Source: Actinomyces trachealis (GTDB taxonomy: Bacteria; Actinomycetota; Actinomycetes; Actinomycetales; Actinomycetaceae). From it: 64,000 nucleotides of DNA. Where the stretch lies: contig NZ_CP065027.1 of assembly GCF_015711475.1 (NCBI RefSeq), forward strand, positions 806,001 through 870,000. Reading direction: 5' to 3'. Under the pieces are notes generated by a model, which did not search any database, was not told the origin of the DNA, and saw only the letters and a program-made list of their open reading frames with translations. The stretch's first letter is position 1; every line of letters begins with the position of its first letter. A program made the position numbers and the translations under genes. Positions 26,262 through 34,583 of the stretch are shown one piece after another.

Positions 26262-27626
26262 GTGAGCACAACCCAAGTCAAGCCAAGACGCATCGCGCGC
26301 ATCACCCGCATGGGGGTGGCCGCTATGGTCGCCCTGACCTTCGCATTCATCCCTGTGGGTGGCGCAGGCCTAGGACTGCTCGGCGTGCACCCCACGGCGT
26401 CCGCTGATGAGCGGTCGGACGCGGAGGCCAACCGCTCTGACGCCCAGCGGCGCCAGGCAGAACTGACCTCCTCCCTTGAAGGCGTTTCCAAGGAACTCGG
26501 CCAGGCCTACCTAGACCTACAGAACGCCACCACCAGTCTGACCGCCGCAGAGACCGAGCTGAGCAACGCTGAAGCTACCTTGGCCCAGAAGGAACGCGAG
26601 CAGAAGACAGCATCTGACCGGCTCGATGTTGCTAAGGCTGAGCAGCAGACACTCAATACTCAAAGCGCCGCCGCTGACAAGAATGTCTCGGAGAACCAGA
26701 CGGCCATCGCGGACCTGGTGGTCGCCACATACCAAGGAGACAACTCGCTCAGCTCCTGGAACTTCGTGCTCTCCTCAGAGTCTATTGAGGACCTGACAGC
26801 ACGGGCGTCCTCCATCGAGATCGCCGCCGGCGTCGAGCAGGACGTGCTCACCCAAGCTGAGACAGAGCGTTCCAAGACCGCCAACCGCAAGGCCCGTCAG
26901 GACGCCGTCGCCACGCGCGTCAGCACGCTCAAAACTGAGGCTGATGCCGCCAAGAAGGCCGCCTCGGACGCCAAGGACACGGCCAGAAGCAAACGGGATG
27001 AGGTGGCTACCCTCAAGACGACCAAAGAGACCGCAGTAAGCACCTTCGAGGAACAGAAGAAGACCCTGGAGTCCCAGCAGGCCCAAGCCAAACAGGATGA
27101 GTCAAACGCCAACGCGACCATTGCCCGCCTGGAGGAAGAGAACCGTAAGGCGATCGAACGGCAGACTGGCGGCAGCTCCGGCGGAGGGACTGGTGGGGGT
27201 GGCAGCGCTGCTGGCAGCCTGGGCGATGGTGCAATCTCCCACCCAATCACTGGACCACTGATTGTCACTTCACCCTTCGGTATGCGTCTGCATCCGATCT
27301 TGGGATACTACCGTCTGCACGACGGCGTGGACCTTGCGGCTGGAACAGGCGTGCCCCAGTACGCCGCAGTGTCTGGTTCGGTGACGACCAGCTGGGATGA
27401 CTCCTGCGGAAACGCGGTGTTCATCAATGGTGTGGTGAACGGGAGCTCCGTCATTTTGAAGTACTGCCACCTGTCGGCATGGTCTGTGTCAGATGGCCAG
27501 TATGTCTCCCAAGGGAGCCAGATCGGCCTCACCGGCTCTACTGGTGGTGTCACTGGACCGCACGTGCACTTCTCGGTTCGTATCAACGGCTCCTTCGTGG
27601 ACCCGATGAGCCTGCCCGGCTTCTGA
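26262..27626 (+). CDS. Secreted M23 peptidoglycan hydrolase/activator with coiled coil
   Basis: The GTG at 26262 lies five bases after ftsX. A signal sequence (MGVAAMVALTFAFIPVGGAG ... TASADE) precedes a long coiled coil of about 230 residues rich in Ala, Glu and Lys. A Gly/Ser linker and a C-terminal LytM/M23 domain follow: TSPFGMRLHPILGYYRLHDG carries the first metal His and Asp, and VTGPHVHFSVRING the HxH. All ligands appear present, so it may itself cut peptide bridges, unlike degenerate EnvC. Position and architecture make it the FtsEX-controlled septal hydrolase. Confidence 0.9.
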   Translation: MSTTQVKPRRIARITRMGVAAMVALTFAFIPVGGAGLGLLGVHPTASADERSDAEANRSDAQRRQAELTSSLEGVSKELGQAYLDLQNATTSLTAAETELSNAEATLAQKEREQKTASDRLDVAKAEQQTLNTQSAAADKNVSENQTAIADLVVATYQGDNSLSSWNFVLSSESIEDLTARASSIEIAAGVEQDVLTQAETERSKTANRKARQDAVATRVSTLKTEADAAKKAASDAKDTARSKRDEVATLKTTKETAVSTFEEQKKTLESQQAQAKQDESNANATIARLEEENRKAIERQTGGSSGGGTGGGGSAAGSLGDGAISHPITGPLIVTSPFGMRLHPILGYYRLHDGVDLAAGTGVPQYAAVSGSVTTSWDDSCGNAVFINGVVNGSSVILKYCHLSAWSVSDGQYVSQGSQIGLTGSTGGVTGPHVHFSVRINGSFVDPMSLPGF

Positions 27627-27761
27627 GCCGTGCAATAGGCAACCTGCCACTGGCCGCGTAGGCTGAGACACCGCGCTTTGAGCAGGCGCCGACGCCGTCA
27701 CTGACCGGGTTTGGCGCCGCTCATGGCTCAAGGCAAGCAACCGTTCAGATAGGGGAGAACC

Positions 27762-28295
27762 GTGGCCGCCAAGAAGCCGACGCTGTCGAAGAAGCCGACA
27801 GCAGGGGAGAGGGCTAAGGCTGCCTCCGACGCACACCAGACGATTGCCCGCAACAAGAAGGCGAGCTACGACTATTTCATTGAGGACCGCTACGAGGCGG
27901 GCCTGGTACTCACAGGCACCGAGGTGAAGGCGCTGCGCATGGGGCGGGCCTCGCTGACTGAAGCGTGGATCGAGTTTGACCGCTACGGCGAGGCCTGGCT
28001 GCAGGGCGCGCACATCCCTGAGTACCTGCAGGGCACCTGGAACAACCACGGCCCTCGCCGCAAACGCAAACTGCTGCTGCACCGGGCCGAGCTGACCAAA
28101 CTGGCCACCAAGGTGCAGGCCAAGGGCTACACCGTGGTGCCGCTGGAGCTGTACTTCCTGGGCGGGCGCGCCAAACTGGAGATCGCGCTGGCCCGAGGCA
28201 AGCAGGACTGGGACAAGCGCCAGGCCCTGCGGGAGGCGCAGGACAAGCGGGAGGCGCAGCGGGCCATGGCGGCTGCGAATCGACGCCAAGGCTGA
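27762..28295 (+). CDS. smpB: SsrA-binding protein SmpB
   Basis: SmpB binds tmRNA and delivers it to stalled ribosomes. The 177-residue protein has the core [50 protein letters not shown] and [19 protein letters not shown], with a basic tail ending [17 protein letters not shown]. The start is GTG, with a ribosome site GGGGAG upstream. The ssrA gene follows 100 bases later. Confidence 0.96.
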   Translation: MAAKKPTLSKKPTAGERAKAASDAHQTIARNKKASYDYFIEDRYEAGLVLTGTEVKALRMGRASLTEAWIEFDRYGEAWLQGAHIPEYLQGTWNNHGPRRKRKLLLHRAELTKLATKVQAKGYTVVPLELYFLGGRAKLEIALARGKQDWDKRQALREAQDKREAQRAMAAANRRQG

Positions 28296-28394
28296 GATGT
28301 GAGGCAAGCCGCTGCGCGGCAAGACGTGGCACTGCTATAGTTTCTCTCCCGGTACTTCGGTGCTGGACGCGGCCTTAGCCGGGATAACTACACA

Positions 28395-28764
28395 GGGGAT
28401 GATCGGTTTCGACGACGGTCGTGGGTTCAGGAGAAGCGGGCCGAGGATGCGCAGTCATCTCGTCAACGCTCTGTGCGAACCAATAGGTGCCGATAACACT
28501 CGCACCGACTTCGCCCTCGCCGCCTGAGCGAGCCTCGAAGTCCGTCAGCCCGGGGACTGCTTCCGCCCCGGTTCCTGGCGTCATCTAGGGAGCCACTGCT
28601 GAGGTCCTGGGTCACCGGGGGCCTTGGAACATCTAGGTGACTGAGCCCGTCGGCGTTCTTGTTCGCGTGAGACGCCGGGGCTGAGAAAAGCAGCAGCGAA
28701 CTGCGCCCGGAGAAGTCCTGTTGCACCACCGTCGGACCGGGGTTCGATTCCCCGCATCTCCACC
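28395..28764 (+). ncRNA. ssrA: tmRNA (SsrA), tag ADNTRTDFALAA
   Basis: The 5' end GGGGATGATCGGTTTCGAC is diagnostic and pairs with CATCTCC at the 3' end, which also carries the T arm ACCGGGGTTCGATTCCCCGC. The reading frame, from the GCC after AATAGGT at about 28485, gives ADNTRTDFALAA and a TGA. The 3' terminal bases are ACC, so the final A of CCA must be added after transcription or has been changed by integration of the neighbouring element. A TATAGT at 28336-28341 is a possible -10 box for a processed precursor. Confidence 0.95.
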
Positions 28765-29461
28765 TGAGGGGGAAGTGTCGAACTCTCGCTTTCGAGCGTA
28801 GGTTCGCACTTCCCCTGCTCTGTATCCGCTGGTCAGCGCCTCTTCGAGGTCCTCGAACTCGATGGGTGCTGCGCTGTCGTGGTAGTAGGACGCGATGACG
28901 ATCTGCTCGCGACCGATGAAGATCTTGTCCACGAAGTACTCGAAGAGCTGGTCGCGGGTCTCGGGTGTGTCAATCGTGGCCTCGGCGAAGCGCTTGTAGA
29001 AGGCGCCGATGGATGCCTCGTCCTCGTAAAGTGTGGCCTTGACGTGCTCGGCCTGGATCGCAGCGTCGAGCTCTTGTTTCTGGGCTTCGAGGGTGTTCAT
29101 CGCCTGGGCGGTGCTGGTGTTGAAGATGCCCTGGGAGATCGCCTTGACGAAGTTGGCGAGCTTGATCTCCACGTCCGTGCGTCGGGCTTCTAGGGCCTTG
29201 AGGATCTCGTCCCCGCGTCCGTGGGTCTGCTGGTAGTGGTCGGCGAGGTCCACCGCACGTGAGGCAGTACGCCCGGCCGCCCGTCAGCCAGTAGTCGGGA
29301 GCGTCCTCGCCCTGGGCTGCGAGTTTGGCCTTGGTCTTGGCCCCGCGCCGCTTGTTGATGGCGAAGCGGCGTTGCGCCTAGTTGAAGACCTCATCCTCGA
29401 CAAGCTGGGGCATCCCGCCGTCGATAACGTGCCCGCCGTAGGAGTACTCGCCCAGGTCAGT
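28765..29461 (-). pseudogene. Large serine recombinase remnant abutting ssrA
   Basis: The minus strand encodes the C-terminal part of a large serine integrase: the coiled-coil region (EILKALEARRTDVEIKLANF, MNTLEAQKQELDAAI) and a tail ending in ARKREFDTSPSGG before entering tmRNA sequence. Farther upstream, fragments with VEDEVFN, an in-frame stop, then RRFAINKRRGAK and the zinc-ribbon start DYWLTGGRAYCLTCGG are in a different frame, with a deletion. The N-terminal catalytic domain is absent. Its C-terminus runs directly into the ssrA 3' end, the placement expected for an integrase next to its attachment site. Confidence 0.8.
28769..28815 (+). terminator. Strong hairpin just after ssrA
   Basis: GGGGAAGTG(T)CGAAC at 28769-28783 pairs with GTTCGCACTTCCCC ending at 28815, with an inner stem CTCG-CTTT-CGAG. 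It starts five bases after tmRNA and could terminate it. It also lies in the coding tail of the recombinase remnant, immediately beside the likely integration site, so it may be the inverted-repeat arm of a serine-recombinase att site. Confidence 0.6.
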
Positions 29462-29566
29462 GGGAGTGCATACTCTCAGGGGCGGAAGGTGAGGGCCGTA
29501 ACCCAGTCTCACTGTGTGCTCCACCTGTGGTCTCCTCTGGGGCCTCACCTGTGGTCTCCACCTGAT

Positions 29567-29768
29567 TTGTAACGCTTCTACCCCCGTTGTAACGCCTGTG
29601 TAACGCCTCGAATCACTCAAGCGTTACGCCCTTTTGCCTGGTAATCCAGCCGAATCTTCACTTTGTAACGCCTAAATCTAACTTATTTTCTATACATGCG
29701 TGTACACGTGAGAACTGTGGTGTTGATGTATACGTGTGCGACTGAGTGAAAATCAAGCGTTACAAGCA
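29567..29768. repeat. Cluster of TTGTAACGC iteron-like repeats
   Basis: Six related copies of the word TTGTAACGCYT or its complement occur here: forward at about 29567, 29587, 29598 and 29662, reverse (AAGCGTTAC) at about 29618 and 29755. Just upstream is a near-repeat of CACCTGTGGTCTCC (29520-29561). The region is locally AT-richer than its surroundings. Such spacing suggests binding sites for one protein, for example a replication initiator, partition or excision factor of the integrated element. No gene is visible in 29462-29805. Confidence 0.5.
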
Positions 29769-29805
29769 GGCTTCGGGGCAGGCTGAGGTCTCTGGACTGC
29801 TACAT

Positions 29806-31067
29806 GTTTTGTGGGCACCGATGAAGATTCTGATTCATTTCGAGCAGGTGGGGTAAAATCGGTGTTATGGCAGGATTAAAGTACAGCGGTGAGTTTAAGG
29901 AACAGATCGTGGTGGAGGTGATCGAGAAGTTGCGTCCGGTTAGTGAGGTCGCGAAAGCGTGCGGGCTGGTTCCCCAGACTGCGGGGAGCTGGGTGAACAA
30001 GTGGTGCAGGACTCATCTAGACAGTAGTGGAGAAGAACTCACTTCTGCCGAGGTGGCGGGATTGAGGAAGGTCAAGGTCTAATTGCGGGAAGCCCAGATG
30101 GAGATCGAGTTCCTGAAAATAGCAGCGGCCTTCTTCGCCTGGGAGTCCCGGTAGCCTCAAGTACGTCTGCCTTCATCGCGAAGAAGGCAATTACCCGGTG
30201 TACCTGATGTGTAGATGGGCTGATGTGTCCAGGTCGGGCTACTACGCGTGGCGGTGTCGGGGACTCTCCGCGCAGCAGAAACGACGAGACGAACTCATCG
30301 TGCTGATCCGGCACTTCTTCGACCAGTCACAACAGGCCTACGGGTAGCGCAGGATCCACGCGATGCTGGTCCGCAACGGCATCGAGGTGGGGTCGGAGCT
30401 GGTCTGCAAGATCATGCTCCAGGAAGGACTGGTGGCCTGCCAGCCCCGTCCCCGTCCCCGCACCACGATCCTGGCCACGGGCGTCCAGACGCGTCCTGAT
30501 CTGGTCCAGTGGGACTTCACCGCCCAGGCACCAGGACGCAAGTGGGTCGGTGATATCACCTGCATCCCCACCTGGGACGGACATGCCTACCTGGCCACGG
30601 TGATGGACTGCTACTCACGCAAGATCATCGGATACGCCATCGCGTCCTACATGCGCACCAGTTTGATCACTCAAGCCCTCGACATGGCCACACGCAACTG
30701 CCCGACCGAACCCGGTCACACGATCTTCCATTCCGATAAAGGATCCCAGTACACCTCAGAAGAATACGCCCAAGCCATGGCCCGACACGGCATCCAGCCA
30801 TCACTGGGACGCACGGGAAGCTGTTACGACAACGCCGCCGCTGAATCCTTCAACGCCGCCCTGAAGAAAGAACTAGTCAACCGGAAAATCTACCCCACCC
30901 GCGACAAAGCAATCAAGGATGTGACACACTGGATAGAAACCTGTTACAATCAAACCAGACTCCATTCAACACTGGGCTACAAAACCCCGAACAAAGTCCA
31001 CAATGAATGGTACAGCAACCAGACAGCAGCCTAAATCAAACATGATTTTCATCACTGTCCACAAAAC
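29806..31067 (+). mobile_element. Decayed IS3-family element
   Basis: The ends are imperfect inverted repeats: GTTTTGTGGGCACCGATGAA at 29806 against the reverse complement of the right end, GTTTTGTGGACAGTGATGAA, ending at 31067. Inside are orfA and orfB remnants on the plus strand, both with stops. No clear target duplication is visible. The sequence differs from the IS3 element at 1049-2275. Confidence 0.8.
29867..31034 (+). pseudogene. IS3-family transposase OrfA/OrfB, multiple stops
   Basis: OrfA begins AGLKYSGEFKEQIVVEVIEK with the HTH VSEVAKACGLVPQTAGSW, but an in-frame TAA at 30080 separates it from the continuing LREAQMEIEFLKIAAAFF. OrfB shows at least two further stops (near 30210 and a TAG at 30346) and then an open C-terminal 223 residues with the integrase core: WVGDITCIPTWDGHAYL, FHSDKGSQYTSEEY and the Glu of AAAESFNAALKKEL. 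The catalytic triad is intact in that part, but no full transposase can be made. Confidence 0.8.
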
Positions 31068-31095
31068 CTATGGCAGACCAGAAAGGTTGGTAGAT

Positions 31096-31512
31096 ATGGG
31101 AAAGGTCGTTGTGGTTTGGGAAGAAGAACTCTCCTATACTCCCGCGCAAATTTGGCAAGTCGTCACGGATCTAACGAATTGGCAATGGCGCAGCGATCTA
31201 TCTGACTGCAAAGTTCTCGATGAACACAGATTTATTGAGTTTCCGAAAAAGGGAAAACCTATACGTTTCTGCACAACCCGCTTCGAAGAATCGCACTTGT
31301 GGGAGTTTCAGATTGATTCACCAGCCCTAACTGGCACATGGCAAGGCAACTTCGAAGCAAAAGAAAATGGCGGCTGTCTAGTCAGATTCGTCGAAGACGT
31401 GCACATTCAACAAAAGCTAATTCCAAGATGGCTGGCAAAACGATTCCTCACCACCTATCAAGCCCAGTATTTTCGCGACCTACGAGTTGAACTTCAATCG
31501 CGTTACAGCTAG
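31096..31512 (+). CDS. SRPBCC/START-like domain protein
   Basis: From the ATG at 31096, with GAAAGG upstream, the 138-residue product has the strand-helix order of the SRPBCC fold: KVVVVWEEELSYTPAQIWQV, then VTDLTNWQWRSDLSDCKVLD, LWEFQIDSPALTGTW, and a C-terminal helix LAKRFLTTYQAQYFRDLRVE. Members bind hydrophobic ligands; the ligand is unknown. Its base composition is clearly lower in GC than the surroundings and its 5' end abuts the IS3 remnant, so it looks like laterally acquired cargo. Confidence 0.7.
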   Translation: MGKVVVVWEEELSYTPAQIWQVVTDLTNWQWRSDLSDCKVLDEHRFIEFPKKGKPIRFCTTRFEESHLWEFQIDSPALTGTWQGNFEAKENGGCLVRFVEDVHIQQKLIPRWLAKRFLTTYQAQYFRDLRVELQSRYS

Positions 31513-31817
31513 ATCCGCTCTTCGCCGCCCGATACCACTTTCATCGCTTTCCTCAGGCATCGATAACACCACCGGCGCAACAAAACGAGAAGCTGCGGCA
31601 CCCATTCAACCTCCATGCAGGTTAATACCCTGTTTGATTCGGGGATTTTGTGCGCGGTTGGCCCCGCCCGCTGACCCCTGATCGAGTCGTAGAGATCGAG
31701 AGGCCCCAACCCCTCACCAGCGCCGCGACGTTGCCCCGTGTCCGCCGAACATGGTCGAGGTCGGCATCTTTGAGGTGCACGAGGAAGGTCGCGTCAGGGG
31801 GCGACGTGGCGCTGCAT
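31513..31817. other. Gene-poor junction between SRPBCC gene and phage module
   Basis: About 300 bases with no gene I can support. On the minus strand, short open stretches follow the HNH gene (for example ATFLVHLKDADLDHVRRTR), where a phage genome would normally continue into its terminase genes, but nothing recognisable remains. It probably marks the break point at which the rest of a prophage was lost. Confidence 0.4.
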
Positions 31818-32195
31818 TCAGTAGGTGTAGACCCTTGGGGCTTGCCTCCACCGGTCGCCGTCGAGCGCCGACTGCCGGGAGTGGCACGGCTTACACAGAC
31901 TTCGGAGGTTGTCGAAGTCGTGGGTGCCGCCGTGCTCCAACGGGATCACGTGGCGGACTTCCTGCGCCGGCGTGTACCGGCCAGCTGCTTGGCAGTCCTC
32001 GCACAAGGGGCGGGCGGTGATGTAGGCGGCGCGGATCTTGCGCCAGCGGGCACCGTAGCGTCGGTTGATCTTCGGGTTACGCTGCCACCGCCGGTAGCGT
32101 TCGTCTTCAGCCTTGGCGTGGGCTTCGCAGAAGCGAGCGTTGGTGAGGTTCTGGCAGCCGGGATGGGAACACGGACGGGCAGGCTTGACCGGCAT
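31818..32195 (-). CDS. Phage HNH endonuclease
   Basis: The ATG at 32195 follows a GGGAG site. The 125-residue protein starts with a Cys/His zinc knuckle (CSHPGCQNLTNARFCEAHAK) and contains the HNH core: LCEDCQAAGRYTPAQEVRHV, IPLEHGGTHDFDNLRSLCKP and CHSRQSA, giving the H-N-H residues and C-x2-C pairs. In actinophages such a gene sits beside the terminase and helps DNA packaging; here the terminase is gone. Confidence 0.85.
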   Translation of the reverse strand: MPVKPARPCSHPGCQNLTNARFCEAHAKAEDERYRRWQRNPKINRRYGARWRKIRAAYITARPLCEDCQAAGRYTPAQEVRHVIPLEHGGTHDFDNLRSLCKPCHSRQSALDGDRWRQAPRVYTY

Positions 32196-32352
32196 CGGAC
32201 ACGCTCCCTTCCCTCGGATATGGCAAAGCCCCCGGAGACCGTTGCTGTGAACTGATCCCCGAGGGCTTTTCCTACTTTTCAACCACCTACATCATTGCAG
32301 GCCGGAAACCCTAAATGCATCCGCAGTTCTTGACACCTTTTGGCGGCTGGGT

Positions 32353-32814
32353 TCACGCGGCCTGCCCATACAACGCCGACGCCAACCGCCCAAGCGCCCT
32401 CGACTTCTTCTGGTAGGCGCTCGTGCGCTCCACGTAGAAGTGGTCACACACCGTCTGCACCGCATCATCCTGGGTACCGTCGCCGAGGAAGAACGCTTCG
32501 AGCACGAACCTGTCGTCGTCGGTGAGCAGCTGCCAGGCGGGTAGGAACCACGCCATGTACTCACGGGCTTGGGCGTAGCGGGCACGGTAGATGTCGATCC
32601 GATCCAACGTGGCCGCAAGGCGGGTCTCCCCAGCATGCAGATCAGTGTGACGTGGCAGCCCGTCGAGTTTCGGTGAGGCTGGGCTCGTCACATCGTCGTA
32701 GGCGGTCTTGACCTGCTCCTCGGTGGTGTCGATGATCTGCTCCATGACGGCGAACTCCTGCAACGCGGAGATGGCGGCCTTGCGGGTGTCGAGGTATTTG
32801 GTCATCACATGCAT
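32353..32814 (-). CDS. Phage sigma-like/ArpU-type late regulator (DUF1492-like)
   Basis: A 153-residue protein, ATG at 32814 with GGAAGGAG five bases upstream, overlapping the helicase end. The N-terminal half is helical (KYLDTRKAAISALQEFAVME, QIIDTTEEQVKTAYDDV) and the C-terminal half resembles a sigma-region-4 helix pair (LTDDDRFVLEAFFLGDGTQD, ERTSAYQKKSRALGRLA). Proteins of this shape (DUF1492/ArpU/RinA) control late phage transcription. The assignment rests on layout and position. Confidence 0.6.
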   Translation of the reverse strand: MHVMTKYLDTRKAAISALQEFAVMEQIIDTTEEQVKTAYDDVTSPASPKLDGLPRHTDLHAGETRLAATLDRIDIYRARYAQAREYMAWFLPAWQLLTDDDRFVLEAFFLGDGTQDDAVQTVCDHFYVERTSAYQKKSRALGRLASALYGQAA

Positions 32815-34190
32815 GACGACTCCTTCCTGCTGGTGGTTGTGGTGGTTGTGAGTTCGGTGGCGACCGCGTCAATCAACGCAGCCTGAGTGGAGTCCTTCGC
32901 CTCCAAAGCGCGCAGGACGGCCTGGTCGAGGGTGCCGGTGGCGGCCAGGTGGGTGATGGTGACTGGCTCGGCTTGTCCTTGCCGGTACAGCCGGGCGTCG
33001 GTCTGCTGATACAGCTCCAAGCTCCAGGTGAGCGAGAACCACACCAGCAGGTGCCCACCGGCCTGCAGATTCAAACCATGCCCAGCCGACGCGGGGTGGA
33101 TCAGGCCGAGCGGAATCTCGCCCCGATTCCACGCTTGGATGTCATCGCTCGTGCGCAGTTCGCGGGCGTCCGGGAAGCGTTGGTGGATTCTGGCGAGGTC
33201 GTGCTTGAACCAGTAGGCGACCAGCAGGCTCTGCCCGTTGGCGGCCTCCAGCACGTCTTCGAGGGCGTCGAGTTTCGCCCCATGCACCTCGATGCTCTCG
33301 CCGTGCTCGTCGTAGATCGCGCCGGAGGCGAGCTGCAGCAGTTTCCCCGACAGCGCGGCTGCGTTCACCGCATCCACCACCTGTCCAACCAGATCGACGA
33401 CCAGGTCGGCCTTGAGCCGCTCATACACGGCTCGCTCTTTGGCTCCGAGCACCACCGGCATGGTCGTCACCGTCAGGTCGGGCAACGTGAGGTGGTCGGT
33501 GGTGCGCATGGAGAGGGTCATGTCGGCGATGGCCTCGTAGATCTCGTCCTCCGCGCCAGGCCGGGGTTTGTAGGTGAACACCTGCATCCCGTTGCGCTTA
33601 TCCGGCAGAAACCACTTGTCGCGGTAACGCGTGATGAACCTGCCGATGCTCTCGCCTCCGTCGAGGAGCCGGAACTGCGCCCAGATATCCATCAGGCCGT
33701 TGGAGGCGGGGGTGCCGGTCAGCCCCACCCAGCGCTTCACGTGCGGGCGCATCTTCACCAACACCGTGAACCGCTTCGCCCGATGATTCTTGAAGCTGGA
33801 CAGCTCGTCGATGACAACCATGTCAAACGGCCACGCATCCCCGCACTGGCCAACCAGCCAAGGAATGTTCTCCCGGTTGATGACAGTCACCATCGCCGAC
33901 TTGGCGAGAGCCGCCAGCCGGTCAGCTTTGGTGCCGACAGCCACCGCGACGGTGAGCCCGTCCAGGTGATCCCACTTGTGGATCTCAGTGGGCCAGGTGT
34001 CGCGGGCGACCCGGAGCGGTGCGACGACAAGGACTCGGCTGACGGTGAAGTAGTCGAGCAGCAGTTCCCAGATTGCCGTCAAGGTGATCACCGACTTGCC
34101 GAGCCCCATCCCCAGGAGGATGGCGGCCTCTGGGTGGTCGAGGATGAACCGGGTGGCGGTCTGCTGGTAGTTATGCGGCCGGTAGTGCAT
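32805..34190 (-). CDS. Phage SNF2-family DNA helicase
   Basis: From the ATG at 34190 the 461-residue protein begins HYRPHNYQQTATRFILDHP, with motif I ILLGMGLGKSVITLTAIWEL, motif II VVIDELSSFKN (DELS variant of DEAH), motif III LTGTPASNGL, and the C-terminal lobe with IHPASAGHGLNLQAGGHLL and the arginine-finger motif QQTDARLYRQGQ. This compact SNF2/RapA-like helicase is standard in siphophage replication modules. It overlaps the VRR-NUC gene at its start. Confidence 0.88.
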   Translation of the reverse strand: MHYRPHNYQQTATRFILDHPEAAILLGMGLGKSVITLTAIWELLLDYFTVSRVLVVAPLRVARDTWPTEIHKWDHLDGLTVAVAVGTKADRLAALAKSAMVTVINRENIPWLVGQCGDAWPFDMVVIDELSSFKNHRAKRFTVLVKMRPHVKRWVGLTGTPASNGLMDIWAQFRLLDGGESIGRFITRYRDKWFLPDKRNGMQVFTYKPRPGAEDEIYEAIADMTLSMRTTDHLTLPDLTVTTMPVVLGAKERAVYERLKADLVVDLVGQVVDAVNAAALSGKLLQLASGAIYDEHGESIEVHGAKLDALEDVLEAANGQSLLVAYWFKHDLARIHQRFPDARELRTSDDIQAWNRGEIPLGLIHPASAGHGLNLQAGGHLLVWFSLTWSLELYQQTDARLYRQGQAEPVTITHLAATGTLDQAVLRALEAKDSTQAALIDAVATELTTTTTTSRKESSCM

Positions 34191-34449
34191 CAAGCACCTC
34201 CTTGATGCCGTCCACAGAGTCAACAACGAAGGTCTGGAAGCCGTGGGCGCGCAGTTGACTCATCCGACGGCGTTGGAGCGGCCGAGGCTTCTTGCCGGGG
34301 GCTTTCACTTCGACGAAGACGACCTGACCTCCCATCAGGCATAGCCGGTCAGGTACGCCCGTGATTCCAGGGCAGACAAGCTTCCAGCACAAGCCCCCGG
34401 AGGCTTCAACAGCCTTCTTGAGCTGGGCTTCGATGTGGTGTTCGTTCAT
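34171..34449 (-). CDS. VRR-NUC domain nuclease
   Basis: A 92-residue protein starting at the ATG at 34449 (AAGGAG five bases upstream). The VRR-NUC core is visible as GGLCWKLVCPGITGVPDRLC with G-x-P-D, VVFVEVKAPGKKPRPLQRRR with E-V-K, and the closing helix QLRAHGFQTFVVDSVDGI. These PD-(D/E)xK nucleases accompany SNF2 helicases in phages and are thought to resolve DNA junctions or flaps. Confidence 0.9.
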   Translation of the reverse strand: MNEHHIEAQLKKAVEASGGLCWKLVCPGITGVPDRLCLMGGQVVFVEVKAPGKKPRPLQRRRMSQLRAHGFQTFVVDSVDGIKEVLDALPAA

Positions 34450-34583
34450 GGTCACTCCTTGAGTGGTTTCCCACGGAGGTGACGACTGGTGACGGGTGGA
34501 TCTGAACTTTTCTAAAGGCGATATTTTTATGGCCTTAGTAATAGTTCAATACCGATCGTCACCGGTCGTCACCCTCATCGGGT

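Noticed and set aside
29520..29770. Possible CRISPR array
   Set aside because: The TTGTAACGC words are short, unevenly spaced and in both orientations, and no cas gene is present anywhere in the window.
31509..31709. Terminase small subunit after the HNH gene
   Set aside because: The position would fit, but no frame is longer than about 65 codons and no terminase motif is visible.
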